Shown here piece after piece: positions 35,124 through 43,136 of a DNA stretch of 64,000 nucleotides. The notes under the pieces were generated by a model. That model was not told the origin of the DNA. It searched no databases and worked only from the letters and a program-made list of their open reading frames with translations. The stretch is from NCBI RefSeq assembly GCF_023715145.1, contig NZ_JAMBNP010000010.1:1-64000 (forward strand), in the 5' to 3' direction. Made by a program: the position numbers and the translations under genes. Position 1 is the first letter of the stretch, and each line of letters starts with the position of its first letter. This DNA comes from Paenibacillus glycanilyticus (GTDB lineage: Bacteria; Bacillota; Bacilli; Paenibacillales; Paenibacillaceae).

Positions 35124-35859
35124 GCTTTCCAAGAAGACTAATTTCGAGATCGAGCATTTCAACTCCATGATTAATGAGGCAAAATCGCACGGACTTAACG
35201 CCATTACGCTGACCGAGCATTTTAACACGCACCGCTTCGAGGACGTATACGGTACGCTCGACCAACTCTACCCTTGCAACAACCACTACTACAATGTCGA
35301 CGGCTTCAAGCTGTTCACGGGCATGGAAGTAGACGTAGCCGAAGGCGGCCACATCCTCGTCAGCGGTCCGAAGGATAAGCTGCTTGAAGTACATGCGGTG
35401 CTGAAGGAGCAGCATCTGACAGCGGATCGTTTTATCGGGTTGGAGTGTCTGTTCGAGCTCTGTCATCCGCGTGGTCTGATGGTCATCGGCGGACATCCGT
35501 TCCGCGAGTCCAACCATCTGTACCATATCGACAAGGAGCTACTGAAGCGGTTCGATGCGTTCGACCTGAACGGCAAAGACCTGCATGAGATCGGCATTCA
35601 GGAAAATATCGCGAAGGTGCTGACGCTGGGCGAAGAGCTTGATGTACCGGTCATCGCGGGAAGCGACGCGCATCAAATGTTCCAGGTGGGCTGCGTATAC
35701 AACGAGTTCGCGGGGGACTTCGAGACCGTAGCCGAGCTGAAGGCAGCTATTCGTTCCAGAGCGTACAAGCGCGTCATCTCGCCTAGCCTCAATCTGCAGG
35801 TGCGCGCGGCGAATTACGTGAAGAAGCTGCTGAAGAAGAAAGTCGAAGTCGTCGTTTAA
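35095..35859 (+). CDS. PHP-domain metal-dependent phosphoesterase
   Basis: A 254-residue cytoplasmic enzyme beginning MKIDFHIHVKLSKK; the HIH motif near the N-terminus is the first PHP metal site. Further ligands are visible in LTEHFNTH, the GMEVDVAE region, VIGGHPFRE and the late IAGSDAHQ. PHP proteins hydrolyse phosphoesters such as histidinol phosphate, nucleotides or DNA ends. Its place between an anion-type importer and an RpiR regulator suggests it removes phosphate from the imported compound. ATG 35095 is chosen because GGGGGA lies upstream and the preceding frame lies in the ATPase gene. Confidence 0.85.
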   Translation: MKIDFHIHVKLSKKTNFEIEHFNSMINEAKSHGLNAITLTEHFNTHRFEDVYGTLDQLYPCNNHYYNVDGFKLFTGMEVDVAEGGHILVSGPKDKLLEVHAVLKEQHLTADRFIGLECLFELCHPRGLMVIGGHPFRESNHLYHIDKELLKRFDAFDLNGKDLHEIGIQENIAKVLTLGEELDVPVIAGSDAHQMFQVGCVYNEFAGDFETVAELKAAIRSRAYKRVISPSLNLQVRAANYVKKLLKKKVEVVV

Positions 35860-35886
35860 TTCGGCGCGGGAACGGGGGAGAAAGCA

Positions 35887-36726
35887 GTGGCTATGATGTT
35901 ATTTGATGAGGCCAAGCTGACGCGCGGCCATCAGCGGATCGCGGATTATATCAGCAAGAACATGGACGACATTCCGTTCATGGTAGAGGAGACGATCGCG
36001 GCGGCATGCGGAGTAAGCATCTCCACCGTCTCGCGCTTCTGGGCGGAGGTAGGCTCGAAGAACCTGAAGGAATTCAAGCAGCGCGTCAAGGACGAGGCGC
36101 TGCTTTCTCCTGCCCGGAAGCTGCAGTCTGCCTTTGACAAAGTAAGCGGTGAGAGTGGGGCAAGCGTGAGCGTGCTGGGATCTGTCGATTACCTCCAGCA
36201 GTCGGTCGATCGCCTTGATCAGGCGTCGTTCGACGCGGCAGTTGGCCTGCTCGCTAATGCGGGTACTGTTCATATCTACGGGCCCGGCTCCGCGGAATGT
36301 TTAACCGCGTTAATGGATTTTCGGCTGTCTCGCTTCGGCGCCGACGTCCGTCGCTTGGATCGCGGCGGCCACGAGCTGTTCGAGAGCATGGTGCCGATCA
36401 AGCCGCAGGACGTCATCGTCATCTTCGGCTTCGTCTCCGAATCCCCGGAGATGGCCGTTTTATTGGACTTCGCGCATGAGCGCGGCTGCCGCACGCTGCT
36501 CATCACCGACCTCGCCGTCAGCCCCATGCTCGCCAAAGCCGACATCTCCCTCTTCACCGCCCGCGGCCAGCTCTGGGAGTTCCACTCGATGGTGGCCCCG
36601 ATCGCCGTCATCGAGGCGCTGATCGTCGCGGTGGGAAAAGAGAGGGAGCAAGCTGCGCTTGCGGGGAGCGAGGAGCTGCATCGGTTGAGGCGGAAGTATG
36701 CGAAATTGTTGCCGAAGCGGGTTTGA
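35887..36726 (+). CDS. MurR/RpiR-family transcriptional regulator
   Basis: A 279-residue regulator. The N-terminal HTH (about 1-75, IAAACGVSISTVSRFWAEVG) is followed by a SIS domain (about 105-235; VHIYGPGSAECLTALMDFRL and FGFVSESPEMAVLLDFAHER), which in this family binds phosphosugars. It starts at GTG 35887 after GGGGGAG. As last gene of the importer operon it probably senses a phosphorylated intermediate and controls the operon. Confidence 0.88.
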   Translation: MAMMLFDEAKLTRGHQRIADYISKNMDDIPFMVEETIAAACGVSISTVSRFWAEVGSKNLKEFKQRVKDEALLSPARKLQSAFDKVSGESGASVSVLGSVDYLQQSVDRLDQASFDAAVGLLANAGTVHIYGPGSAECLTALMDFRLSRFGADVRRLDRGGHELFESMVPIKPQDVIVIFGFVSESPEMAVLLDFAHERGCRTLLITDLAVSPMLAKADISLFTARGQLWEFHSMVAPIAVIEALIVAVGKEREQAALAGSEELHRLRRKYAKLLPKRV

Positions 36727-36820
36727 GGAGAAATTCTTAAACTGAGAATAGCTTGGAAGGTGAGTTCTGAGGTTAAACGAAAAGTATTCATTTATTAAAA
36801 CAGAATTAAGTATTTATTAC

Positions 36821-36853
36821 AAAAGGAGCCTAAGTATATGGGGCTCCTTTTGT
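36821..36853 (+). terminator. Terminator of the importer-PHP-RpiR operon
   Basis: CAAAAGGAGCC (36821-36831) pairs perfectly with GGCTCCTTTTG (36843-36853). It lies about 95 bases after the rpiR-type stop and before the Nudix gene. Confidence 0.75.
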
Positions 36854-36913
36854 TGGTTGCCTCCCCTTATATTACGAAGTATGATATTTGAAAAGATGCC
36901 TATAGGAGGAAAT

Positions 36914-37315
36914 ATGAAAAAGAACATAAACGTTGTTGGAGCGGTCATTGTACAAGATGGTCGGATCTTATGTGCACAAAGGGGAGAGAATTCTTCATTG
37001 GCTCTGAAGTGGGAATTTCCTGGAGGTAAAATAGAAGCCGGTGAAACGCCACAAGAGGCTCTTCGCAGAGAGATCTTTGAGGAGATGAATTGTACTGTCG
37101 AAATTGGTAAGCAGGTCGAATACACGGCTCATGAATATGATTTTGGTATAGTCCATTTAACGACATTCTATTGTAAACTCATTGCAGGTACTCCAACTCT
37201 GACTGAGCATGCAAGCATTGAGTGGCTTCATGTTGCTGAGTTAGATTCTCTAGATTGGGCTCCTGCGGACATTCCAGCGATTAATAAAATTATGGACCAA
37301 CCCTTGCCGTTCTAA
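36914..37315 (+). CDS. Nudix hydrolase (MutT-like)
   Basis: A 133-residue protein with the Nudix box GGKIEAGETPQEALRREIFE followed by EMNC, where the usual final Gly is Asn. WEFPGGK and the end WLHVAELDSLDWAPADI match MutT/CTP-pyrophosphohydrolase-type members that clean damaged or modified nucleotides. ATG 36914 has AGGAGG seven bases before it. It lies 23 bases upstream of the PLD-helicase on the same strand and shares its low GC, so it probably belongs to the same accessory module. Confidence 0.88.
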   Translation: MKKNINVVGAVIVQDGRILCAQRGENSSLALKWEFPGGKIEAGETPQEALRREIFEEMNCTVEIGKQVEYTAHEYDFGIVHLTTFYCKLIAGTPTLTEHASIEWLHVAELDSLDWAPADIPAINKIMDQPLPF

Positions 37316-37338
37316 CAACTATTGATGAGGTGTAATTT

Positions 37339-40242
37339 GTGAGCCAAGAAAGTATTATTCTACAGTCTTATGTTTACGAACAAGTATTACCTCAACTTGA
37401 AGGAGTGGTTTCAAGATACTCTCCAAAGCTCCTAATTAACAATCCAAGAACACGCGAGAATGTTCTGAATGAAATCATTCAAGAACTTAACGCATGTAAG
37501 TCTTTTATGATAATCGTAGCATTTGTCACAGAAAGTGGACTGGCTACATTAAAGACACAGCTTTTTGATTTGAAGCGAAGAGGAATAAAAGGGAAACTAC
37601 TTACTTCGACATATCTAAACTTTAACCATCCAAAAGTTTTTCGTGAGTTATTAAAGATTGAAAACTTAGAAGTGAGGCTCTCTGATCTAGAGGGCTTTCA
37701 TTCCAAAGGTTATATTTTTGATGCCCACGAAGATTTTGCTTTAATTATTGGAAGTACTAATTTAACGGCTAATGCATTGAAAGTAAACTACGAATGGAAC
37801 GTGAAGCTCCGTTTACTGCCAACAGAATATTTTATTAAACAAATACGTAATCAGTTTGAGTCAGTATGGCAAAATTCAGTTGCTTTGACCGAGGAATGGA
37901 TCAAAGGGTATGAGGTATCCTATGTTCAATATGCTGCAAAACAGGTTGTTCAGGAAGAGTTGGCATTAGTTAAACAACGATTTGAAGCTAGCAGTGTTCT
38001 GACAGCTAAAATTGAACCTAATAAAATGCAAACCTCTGCTTTAAATAACATCAAAATACTACGTGAACAAGGACAACAAAAGGGCCTTATTATCTCTGCG
38101 ACGGGTACCGGTAAGACATTCCTAGCTGCCTTTGATGTGAGAAGCTATAAGCCTAAGCGGATATTGTTTATTGCACATCGTGAACAAATTTTGATAAAGT
38201 CGAAGTCTGATTTTATTAAGGTTGTAGGTGGTGACGAGTCTGACTACGGGTTATTATCTGGATCTAACAAAGATCTTGATACTAAGCATCTATTCTCCAC
38301 GATTCAGACTATCTCGAAGTCGGACGTACTTTCGCAGTTTAGTCCAGATGAGTTTGACTATATTCTAATTGATGAAGTACATAAAGCGGGAGCAAGCTCA
38401 TATCAAAAGGTCATTGACTATTTTAAACCGAAGTTTCTCATGGGTATGACTGCAACGCCGGAACGAACAGATGAGTTTAACATCTATCAATTATTTGACT
38501 ACAATGTTGCTTATGAGATAAGACTTCAGGCTGCCTTAGAAGAGGATATGCTATGTCCATTCAATTATTTTGGTGTAACAGATTTTGAAAAGGATGGCGA
38601 AATGGTTGATGACACAACAGTTTTAGCCAAGTTAGTAACGAATGAACGAGTTGACCATATTATCGAGAAAATCGAATATTACGGGTACTCGGGTACACAA
38701 GTACGAGGTCTAATGTTTGTTAGTCGTAAAGAGGAAGCGATTGACCTTTCTTTTTTACTGAACGACCGAGGTTACCGTACGGTAGCATTAACAGGTGACG
38801 ATAGTATCGAGCATCGGGAAAGGCAGATTAAAGCACTTGAACAAGGTGAATTAGAATATATCATTACAGTAGATATTTTTAATGAGGGTATTGATATCCC
38901 GTCAGTCAATCAAGTTGTCATGCTACGACAAACACAATCTAGCATTATCTTTATTCAGCAGCTTGGTCGAGGCTTGCGGAAGCACAACTCTAAAGAGTTC
39001 GTTACGATTATTGATTTTATTGGAAACTATAAAAACAATTATCTCATTCCTATCGCTCTATCTGGTGATAAATCTCTTAATAAAGATAATATTCGGCGGC
39101 ATATGAAGGATTCGAGTTACATCCAAGGGGTATCTACTATTAATTTTGAGGAAGTCGCCAAATCACTAATTTATAAATCAATTTCAAATAATAATTTGAC
39201 GGAGTTCAAAAAACTCAGGGATGAATTTGTTGAGTTGAAAAATCGTTTGGGACGAAGACCATACCTTTATGATTTCGTAATGAATAATTCTATAGATCCT
39301 GAGGTTATTGTGAAGAACCACGAAAACTATCAAAAATTTTTAGAGCGTTTAAAAGAGGATGTTCCTAGTCTTACAGACTATGAATGTAAAGTGCTTACAA
39401 TGATTTCTAATGAATTAATGAACGGCAAACGCCATCATGAAATTATTCTTTTAGAGCTACTACTCGAACGAGGTGTAATTTCTAAAGAAGAGTTTACACT
39501 TCAACTTCAAACTGAAGGATGTCGAGTTGATCAAGCAACACTTTCATCTGTCCGCAATGTAATGGAGTTATCATTTTTCGTGCAGGCTAATCAGGCTAAA
39601 TACGGGGGACACCCAATTTGTAATTATAATTTAGATGGTAGCATCTACTTTTCAGAAACTCTAAGAAATAGGTTGATAGTAAATGAACATTTTAAAGAGA
39701 TGTTTGTAGACGTTATTCGAGTAGCAAGAGAGAAAGCGACTGACTATAATCCTTTAAAACCGTTGACACTACACCGTAAGTATACCCGTAAGGAAGTATG
39801 TAAGTTGCTTAACTGGGAAAATGATGAGAGTAGCACTGTATACGGATATAAGACCAAACATCAAACCTGTCCAATTTTTGTGACTTACCATAAGCATGAG
39901 GAAGTAGAGTCAAGCATTGACTATAGTGATGAATTGCTAGACCCAACCACCTTCAAGTGGTTTACTAGAAGCAACCGTACTCTACAGTCAGATGAGGTTC
40001 AAAAAATTATTGAAGCAAAGCGAAATAATATTGATATTCATATTTTAGTTAAGAAAGATGATGATGAAGGTAGCGATTTCTATTATTTAGGTCAAGCAAC
40101 TCCTGATATGGCTACCGTTCATCAAACAACAATGGCTGGTAAAAAAGAAGGCGAAACATTACCGGTTGTTTGTATGAACATGTTATTGGAGCATGCAGTG
40201 GATAATAAGTTATATCAATATTTAAAGTCTAGTGGTGTTTAA
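37339..40242 (+). CDS. PLD-like nuclease fused to DEAD/DEAH helicase, DUF3427-type C-terminus
   Basis: A 967-residue AT-rich protein. Residues 40-190 form a PLD-like domain with H121-S-K123 and GSTN (138-141). Residues 225-570 form a superfamily 2 helicase: Walker A ATGTGKT (254-260), DEVH (345-348), TAT (371-373), and motif VI around QQLGRGLRKH. The rest resembles the DUF3427 region found behind such helicases. It starts at GTG 37339 after GAGGTG. The base composition is clearly more AT-rich than the flanking operons, indicating transfer. Similar PLD-helicase-DUF3427 proteins are common in defence islands, but their activity is not known to me. Confidence 0.85.
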   Translation: MSQESIILQSYVYEQVLPQLEGVVSRYSPKLLINNPRTRENVLNEIIQELNACKSFMIIVAFVTESGLATLKTQLFDLKRRGIKGKLLTSTYLNFNHPKVFRELLKIENLEVRLSDLEGFHSKGYIFDAHEDFALIIGSTNLTANALKVNYEWNVKLRLLPTEYFIKQIRNQFESVWQNSVALTEEWIKGYEVSYVQYAAKQVVQEELALVKQRFEASSVLTAKIEPNKMQTSALNNIKILREQGQQKGLIISATGTGKTFLAAFDVRSYKPKRILFIAHREQILIKSKSDFIKVVGGDESDYGLLSGSNKDLDTKHLFSTIQTISKSDVLSQFSPDEFDYILIDEVHKAGASSYQKVIDYFKPKFLMGMTATPERTDEFNIYQLFDYNVAYEIRLQAALEEDMLCPFNYFGVTDFEKDGEMVDDTTVLAKLVTNERVDHIIEKIEYYGYSGTQVRGLMFVSRKEEAIDLSFLLNDRGYRTVALTGDDSIEHRERQIKALEQGELEYIITVDIFNEGIDIPSVNQVVMLRQTQSSIIFIQQLGRGLRKHNSKEFVTIIDFIGNYKNNYLIPIALSGDKSLNKDNIRRHMKDSSYIQGVSTINFEEVAKSLIYKSISNNNLTEFKKLRDEFVELKNRLGRRPYLYDFVMNNSIDPEVIVKNHENYQKFLERLKEDVPSLTDYECKVLTMISNELMNGKRHHEIILLELLLERGVISKEEFTLQLQTEGCRVDQATLSSVRNVMELSFFVQANQAKYGGHPICNYNLDGSIYFSETLRNRLIVNEHFKEMFVDVIRVAREKATDYNPLKPLTLHRKYTRKEVCKLLNWENDESSTVYGYKTKHQTCPIFVTYHKHEEVESSIDYSDELLDPTTFKWFTRSNRTLQSDEVQKIIEAKRNNIDIHILVKKDDDEGSDFYYLGQATPDMATVHQTTMAGKKEGETLPVVCMNMLLEHAVDNKLYQYLKSSGV

Positions 40243-40278
40243 TGTTGTTCGTAATCATGCTGGAAGTAGGGAAGCCGC

Positions 40279-41145
40279 ATGGAGGTTAATGAGCTTAAAC
40301 AAAGAATCGCGAACCTGTCCATCTGGAAAAAGAACGGACAACGTGCTCCGCATAAGCCATTGTTAATCCTATTAAGCTTAGCTCAGTTACAACAGCAGAA
40401 TACCGCTTTACCTTACGAGATGGTGAGAGAGAAGCTGAAAAAGCTACTTATTGAGTTTGGCCCGGCAAGGAAGTCCTATCATCCAGAGGAGCCTTTTGTC
40501 AGGCTTTCTACCGACGGGATATGGGAGCTTAGTCAGCCCGTGGATAAGAAGAACTTCTCGGACAAGCTACTGTTGACGGAGCATATCTCCGGTGGTTTTA
40601 ACAACGAGGTGCTTGAGCTGCTTCGCAGCGATCGCTCCCTTATTCAGGAGCTGGCGGAGATCCTGCTAACGGAGCATTTTCCGGATAGTATTCACCAGGA
40701 TATTCTAGACGAAATTGGGCTCGACTTCTCCATGAAGCGTAAAAGGCCCCGTGATCCGAACTTCAGAGATCGCATTCTGAAGGCTTACGAATATAGCTGC
40801 GCGGTGTGCGGTTTTAATGTCCGGCTGGGTAACAATCTAGTCGCCATAGATGCTGCCCATATCCAGTGGCACCAAGCTGGCGGGCCAGACAAAGAGGATA
40901 ACGGAATCGCGTTATGCTCCTTGCATCATAAGCTGTTCGACCGCGGCGTATTCACGATTACCGAGGAGCGGGAGCTGCTTGTTGCGGAACAAGCTCATGG
41001 CACCAACGGCTTTAATGAGTGGCTCATGAGATACCATGGCCATAAGGTGCGCGAGCCGATTAACCCGGACTATATGCCGAAGGATAACTTTGTTCATTGG
41101 CATTTCCGAGAGGTGTTTAGAGGCCCGGCGAGGTATAAGGTGTAG
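40279..41145 (+). CDS. HNH endonuclease with likely phosphorothioate-binding (SBD) domain
   Basis: A 288-residue restriction enzyme-like protein. The N-terminal region QRAPHKPLLILLSLAQLQQ, then a P-x-x-F-V-R-L-x-x-DG-I-W-E-L stretch (about 75-85), matches my memory of the sulfur-binding domain of ScoMcrA-type enzymes. The C-terminal HNH domain has CAVCGF, AAHI, a GG-x-D-x4-NGIALCSLHHKLFD core with the catalytic His residues and Asn, and RG-x-F-T-I. Such enzymes cut DNA carrying phosphorothioate modification. It is 36 bases after the helicase but has higher GC, so it may have joined the module separately. GTAGGGAAGC lies before ATG 40279. Confidence 0.82.
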   Translation: MEVNELKQRIANLSIWKKNGQRAPHKPLLILLSLAQLQQQNTALPYEMVREKLKKLLIEFGPARKSYHPEEPFVRLSTDGIWELSQPVDKKNFSDKLLLTEHISGGFNNEVLELLRSDRSLIQELAEILLTEHFPDSIHQDILDEIGLDFSMKRKRPRDPNFRDRILKAYEYSCAVCGFNVRLGNNLVAIDAAHIQWHQAGGPDKEDNGIALCSLHHKLFDRGVFTITEERELLVAEQAHGTNGFNEWLMRYHGHKVREPINPDYMPKDNFVHWHFREVFRGPARYKV

Positions 41146-41160
41146 GAAAATTAAATCCAA

Positions 41161-41200
41161 AAAAAACTCAACCAATAGAGATTTTGTGGTTGAGTTTTTT
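41161..41200. terminator. Terminator after the HNH gene
   Basis: AAAAAACTCAACCA (41161-41174) pairs perfectly with TGGTTGAGTTTTTT (41187-41200). It can act on either strand and closes the candidate defence module. Confidence 0.9.
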
Positions 41201-41319
41201 ATTGTTCATCTTTACCGTTAAGAAAAAAGTGGGAAATTATCAATGTGTTTGTCACAAAATAATGAGCTCGCGTGTTACAACTTATATGAGGCCTCGGGAA
41301 GCTTAAGAGTGGAGGGTAT

Positions 41320-41904
41320 ATGAATCAGAGCATGCGCAGCAAAACCGCTGATATCGAGCTATGGATACGGCTTGTCAAAGAAGGAAATAAGGATGCTTAT
41401 CAGCATGTAATTGAATTCTATCAGTTGCCTTTATATCGATATGTTTATCAGTTGCTACACGATCGGGAGGAATCAGAGGACGCCGTTCAAGATGTATTTT
41501 TACAAGTGTTCAGGAATATGGACAAGTATTCGCGGCAGATCTCCTTTACCTCATGGTTGTATAAGATTGCCTATCATCATTGCTTAAACTTAATTCGCAA
41601 GCGAAACGGCTTATTGTCGAGATTGCATCTGTTCCGACGAGAGGCAGTTACAACCGATTATGATTCTTCATTGAGAGTAGATGAAATATTACGAGGCTTA
41701 TCGCTGGAAGAAAAACAGATTGTGCTTTTGCGAGTCGTAGAAGAACTGACTTTTGAAGAAATATCTCTAATCCTCGATTGCAAGGCGGCGACAGTGCGAA
41801 AGCGTTATGAGCGCACGAGAGTTAAAATGCAACGAAATTATGTAAATGAGGAGGGGAAAAGCAATGGAAAAGAACCTTGGGCATCCATTTCAACAGAAAG
41901 ATAA
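41320..41904 (+). CDS. ECF-type RNA polymerase sigma factor
   Basis: A 194-residue sigma-70 family protein with region 2 (YRYVYQLLHDREESEDAVQD, then VFLQVFRNMDKYSRQISFTSW) and region 4 (LSLEEKQIVLLRVVEELTFE, then ISLILDCKAATVRKRYER). GGAGGG precedes ATG 41320. It overlaps the anti-sigma gene by 41 bases, giving coupled synthesis. The upstream 115 bases include TGTCACAAA and CGTGTTACAAC, which could be an autoregulated ECF promoter, but the consensus is not known. Confidence 0.9.
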   Translation: MNQSMRSKTADIELWIRLVKEGNKDAYQHVIEFYQLPLYRYVYQLLHDREESEDAVQDVFLQVFRNMDKYSRQISFTSWLYKIAYHHCLNLIRKRNGLLSRLHLFRREAVTTDYDSSLRVDEILRGLSLEEKQIVLLRVVEELTFEEISLILDCKAATVRKRYERTRVKMQRNYVNEEGKSNGKEPWASISTER

Positions 41905-42874
41905 TTATACGGACGAGCTCACTGCTGCGTATTACAACATACCAATTCCAATGCGTTCGAGTAGTAATGTTGCAGCAGAGGTAATAAGCCGATTGTTAGA
42001 AGAGAATGAAAGCTTTAGTAATCATAGAAATCTGTCTTACAGCGTAATAAAGAGAAGCTTGTTTACCCGTGTGGCTGTAATGCTCTGTCTATTTCTGCTG
42101 GTTGGAGGAACTTGCTACGCTGCTTATTCTGGATATATGCTTCCGCTACGTGATAAGTTAGGTCATACAACTCTTCAAGTGGCTCCAACGGATATACCCT
42201 CTACTCCTATTGAGGAGATACAAATACTAAATCGTGTGCGTGACGGGCTTAAGGACGGGGAGCAAGCGGTTGTATATATTGGACAAACAGCAATACTCGA
42301 AGAAAATGGTAAAGTGTTGCCGCAGAAAGGCTCTCACTATACTATTGTCGTAAAACCTCTTGAGTTTGATACTCCCGAACATATGAATGATTATTTGTTA
42401 GGGCGTGGAATTACAATTAGTCTGCCGCTATCTAATTGGAAGGGGTGGAGCCTACGCCGAACGGAACTGCAAAATGATATCTCGAGCAAGAGCTCATATA
42501 AACGAAATTGGAACACTACGTATGATGAAGATTCAGGTAAGAAATATATCTATGCGGTAGAACCAAGCGGAACGAAACCCCAATCTCTAAGTTGGTTCTA
42601 CAACAAGGCTGATGAAGAGATAATACTTACGGTGTCTTTAGATATTCCTGTGTTGCCAACTTTTTATGACAGTCACCCATCCTCTGAATCTATACTCGAA
42701 ATTAAAGGAGTCGACACCTATTTTTATCGGGATACCAATGGGAGCGAGAAATCGATTCATTGGTCGGAGAAAGTAGCCGAGGGTAATTATCGAAGCTTCT
42801 CGGTAACGTCTCATTCAACTGATGAGAATGAGTTGCGTAAGTTCGCTACGGCAGTTATTGCACATAATGATTAA
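41864..42874 (+). CDS. Putative membrane-anchored anti-sigma factor
   Basis: A 336-residue protein. The first 65 residues are cytoplasmic, a single membrane segment follows (VAVMLCLFLLVGGTCYAAYS, about 69-88) and the remaining 250 residues should be extracytoplasmic, with a DUF4179-like feel but no match I can confirm. ATG 41864 has GAGGAGGGG upstream and overlaps the sigma gene. The layout is that of an anti-sigma factor whose outer domain senses an envelope signal. Confidence 0.7.
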   Translation: MEKNLGHPFQQKDNYTDELTAAYYNIPIPMRSSSNVAAEVISRLLEENESFSNHRNLSYSVIKRSLFTRVAVMLCLFLLVGGTCYAAYSGYMLPLRDKLGHTTLQVAPTDIPSTPIEEIQILNRVRDGLKDGEQAVVYIGQTAILEENGKVLPQKGSHYTIVVKPLEFDTPEHMNDYLLGRGITISLPLSNWKGWSLRRTELQNDISSKSSYKRNWNTTYDEDSGKKYIYAVEPSGTKPQSLSWFYNKADEEIILTVSLDIPVLPTFYDSHPSSESILEIKGVDTYFYRDTNGSEKSIHWSEKVAEGNYRSFSVTSHSTDENELRKFATAVIAHND

Positions 42875-42936
42875 CGGACTTATAAGCATGCTGACAGGAG
42901 TTATCAATAGTAGTAGATAACATTACAAATTTGAAC

Positions 42937-42987
42937 AAAAAGGAAGTCAAGTAAATCAGATGAACTGATTCACGTGACTTCTTTTTT
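42937..42987 (+). terminator. Terminator of the sigma/anti-sigma pair
   Basis: AAAAAGGAAGTCAAGT and ACGTGACTTCTTTTTT form the outer stem, with AATCAG/CTGATT inside. It lies about 60 bases after the stop. Confidence 0.85.
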
Positions 42988-43136
42988 GTTTCTTGGTATG
43001 AGTAATCTGGTATATCTTGTTTAGTTAGTATGTTATTATAGCTATGAAACTCTTTTTTTATGTATACTAACTCACTCAAAATGAAAGCGAATACAAAATC
43101 GCACTTATCCTTAATCAGTAGAAGGGGACTACGATC

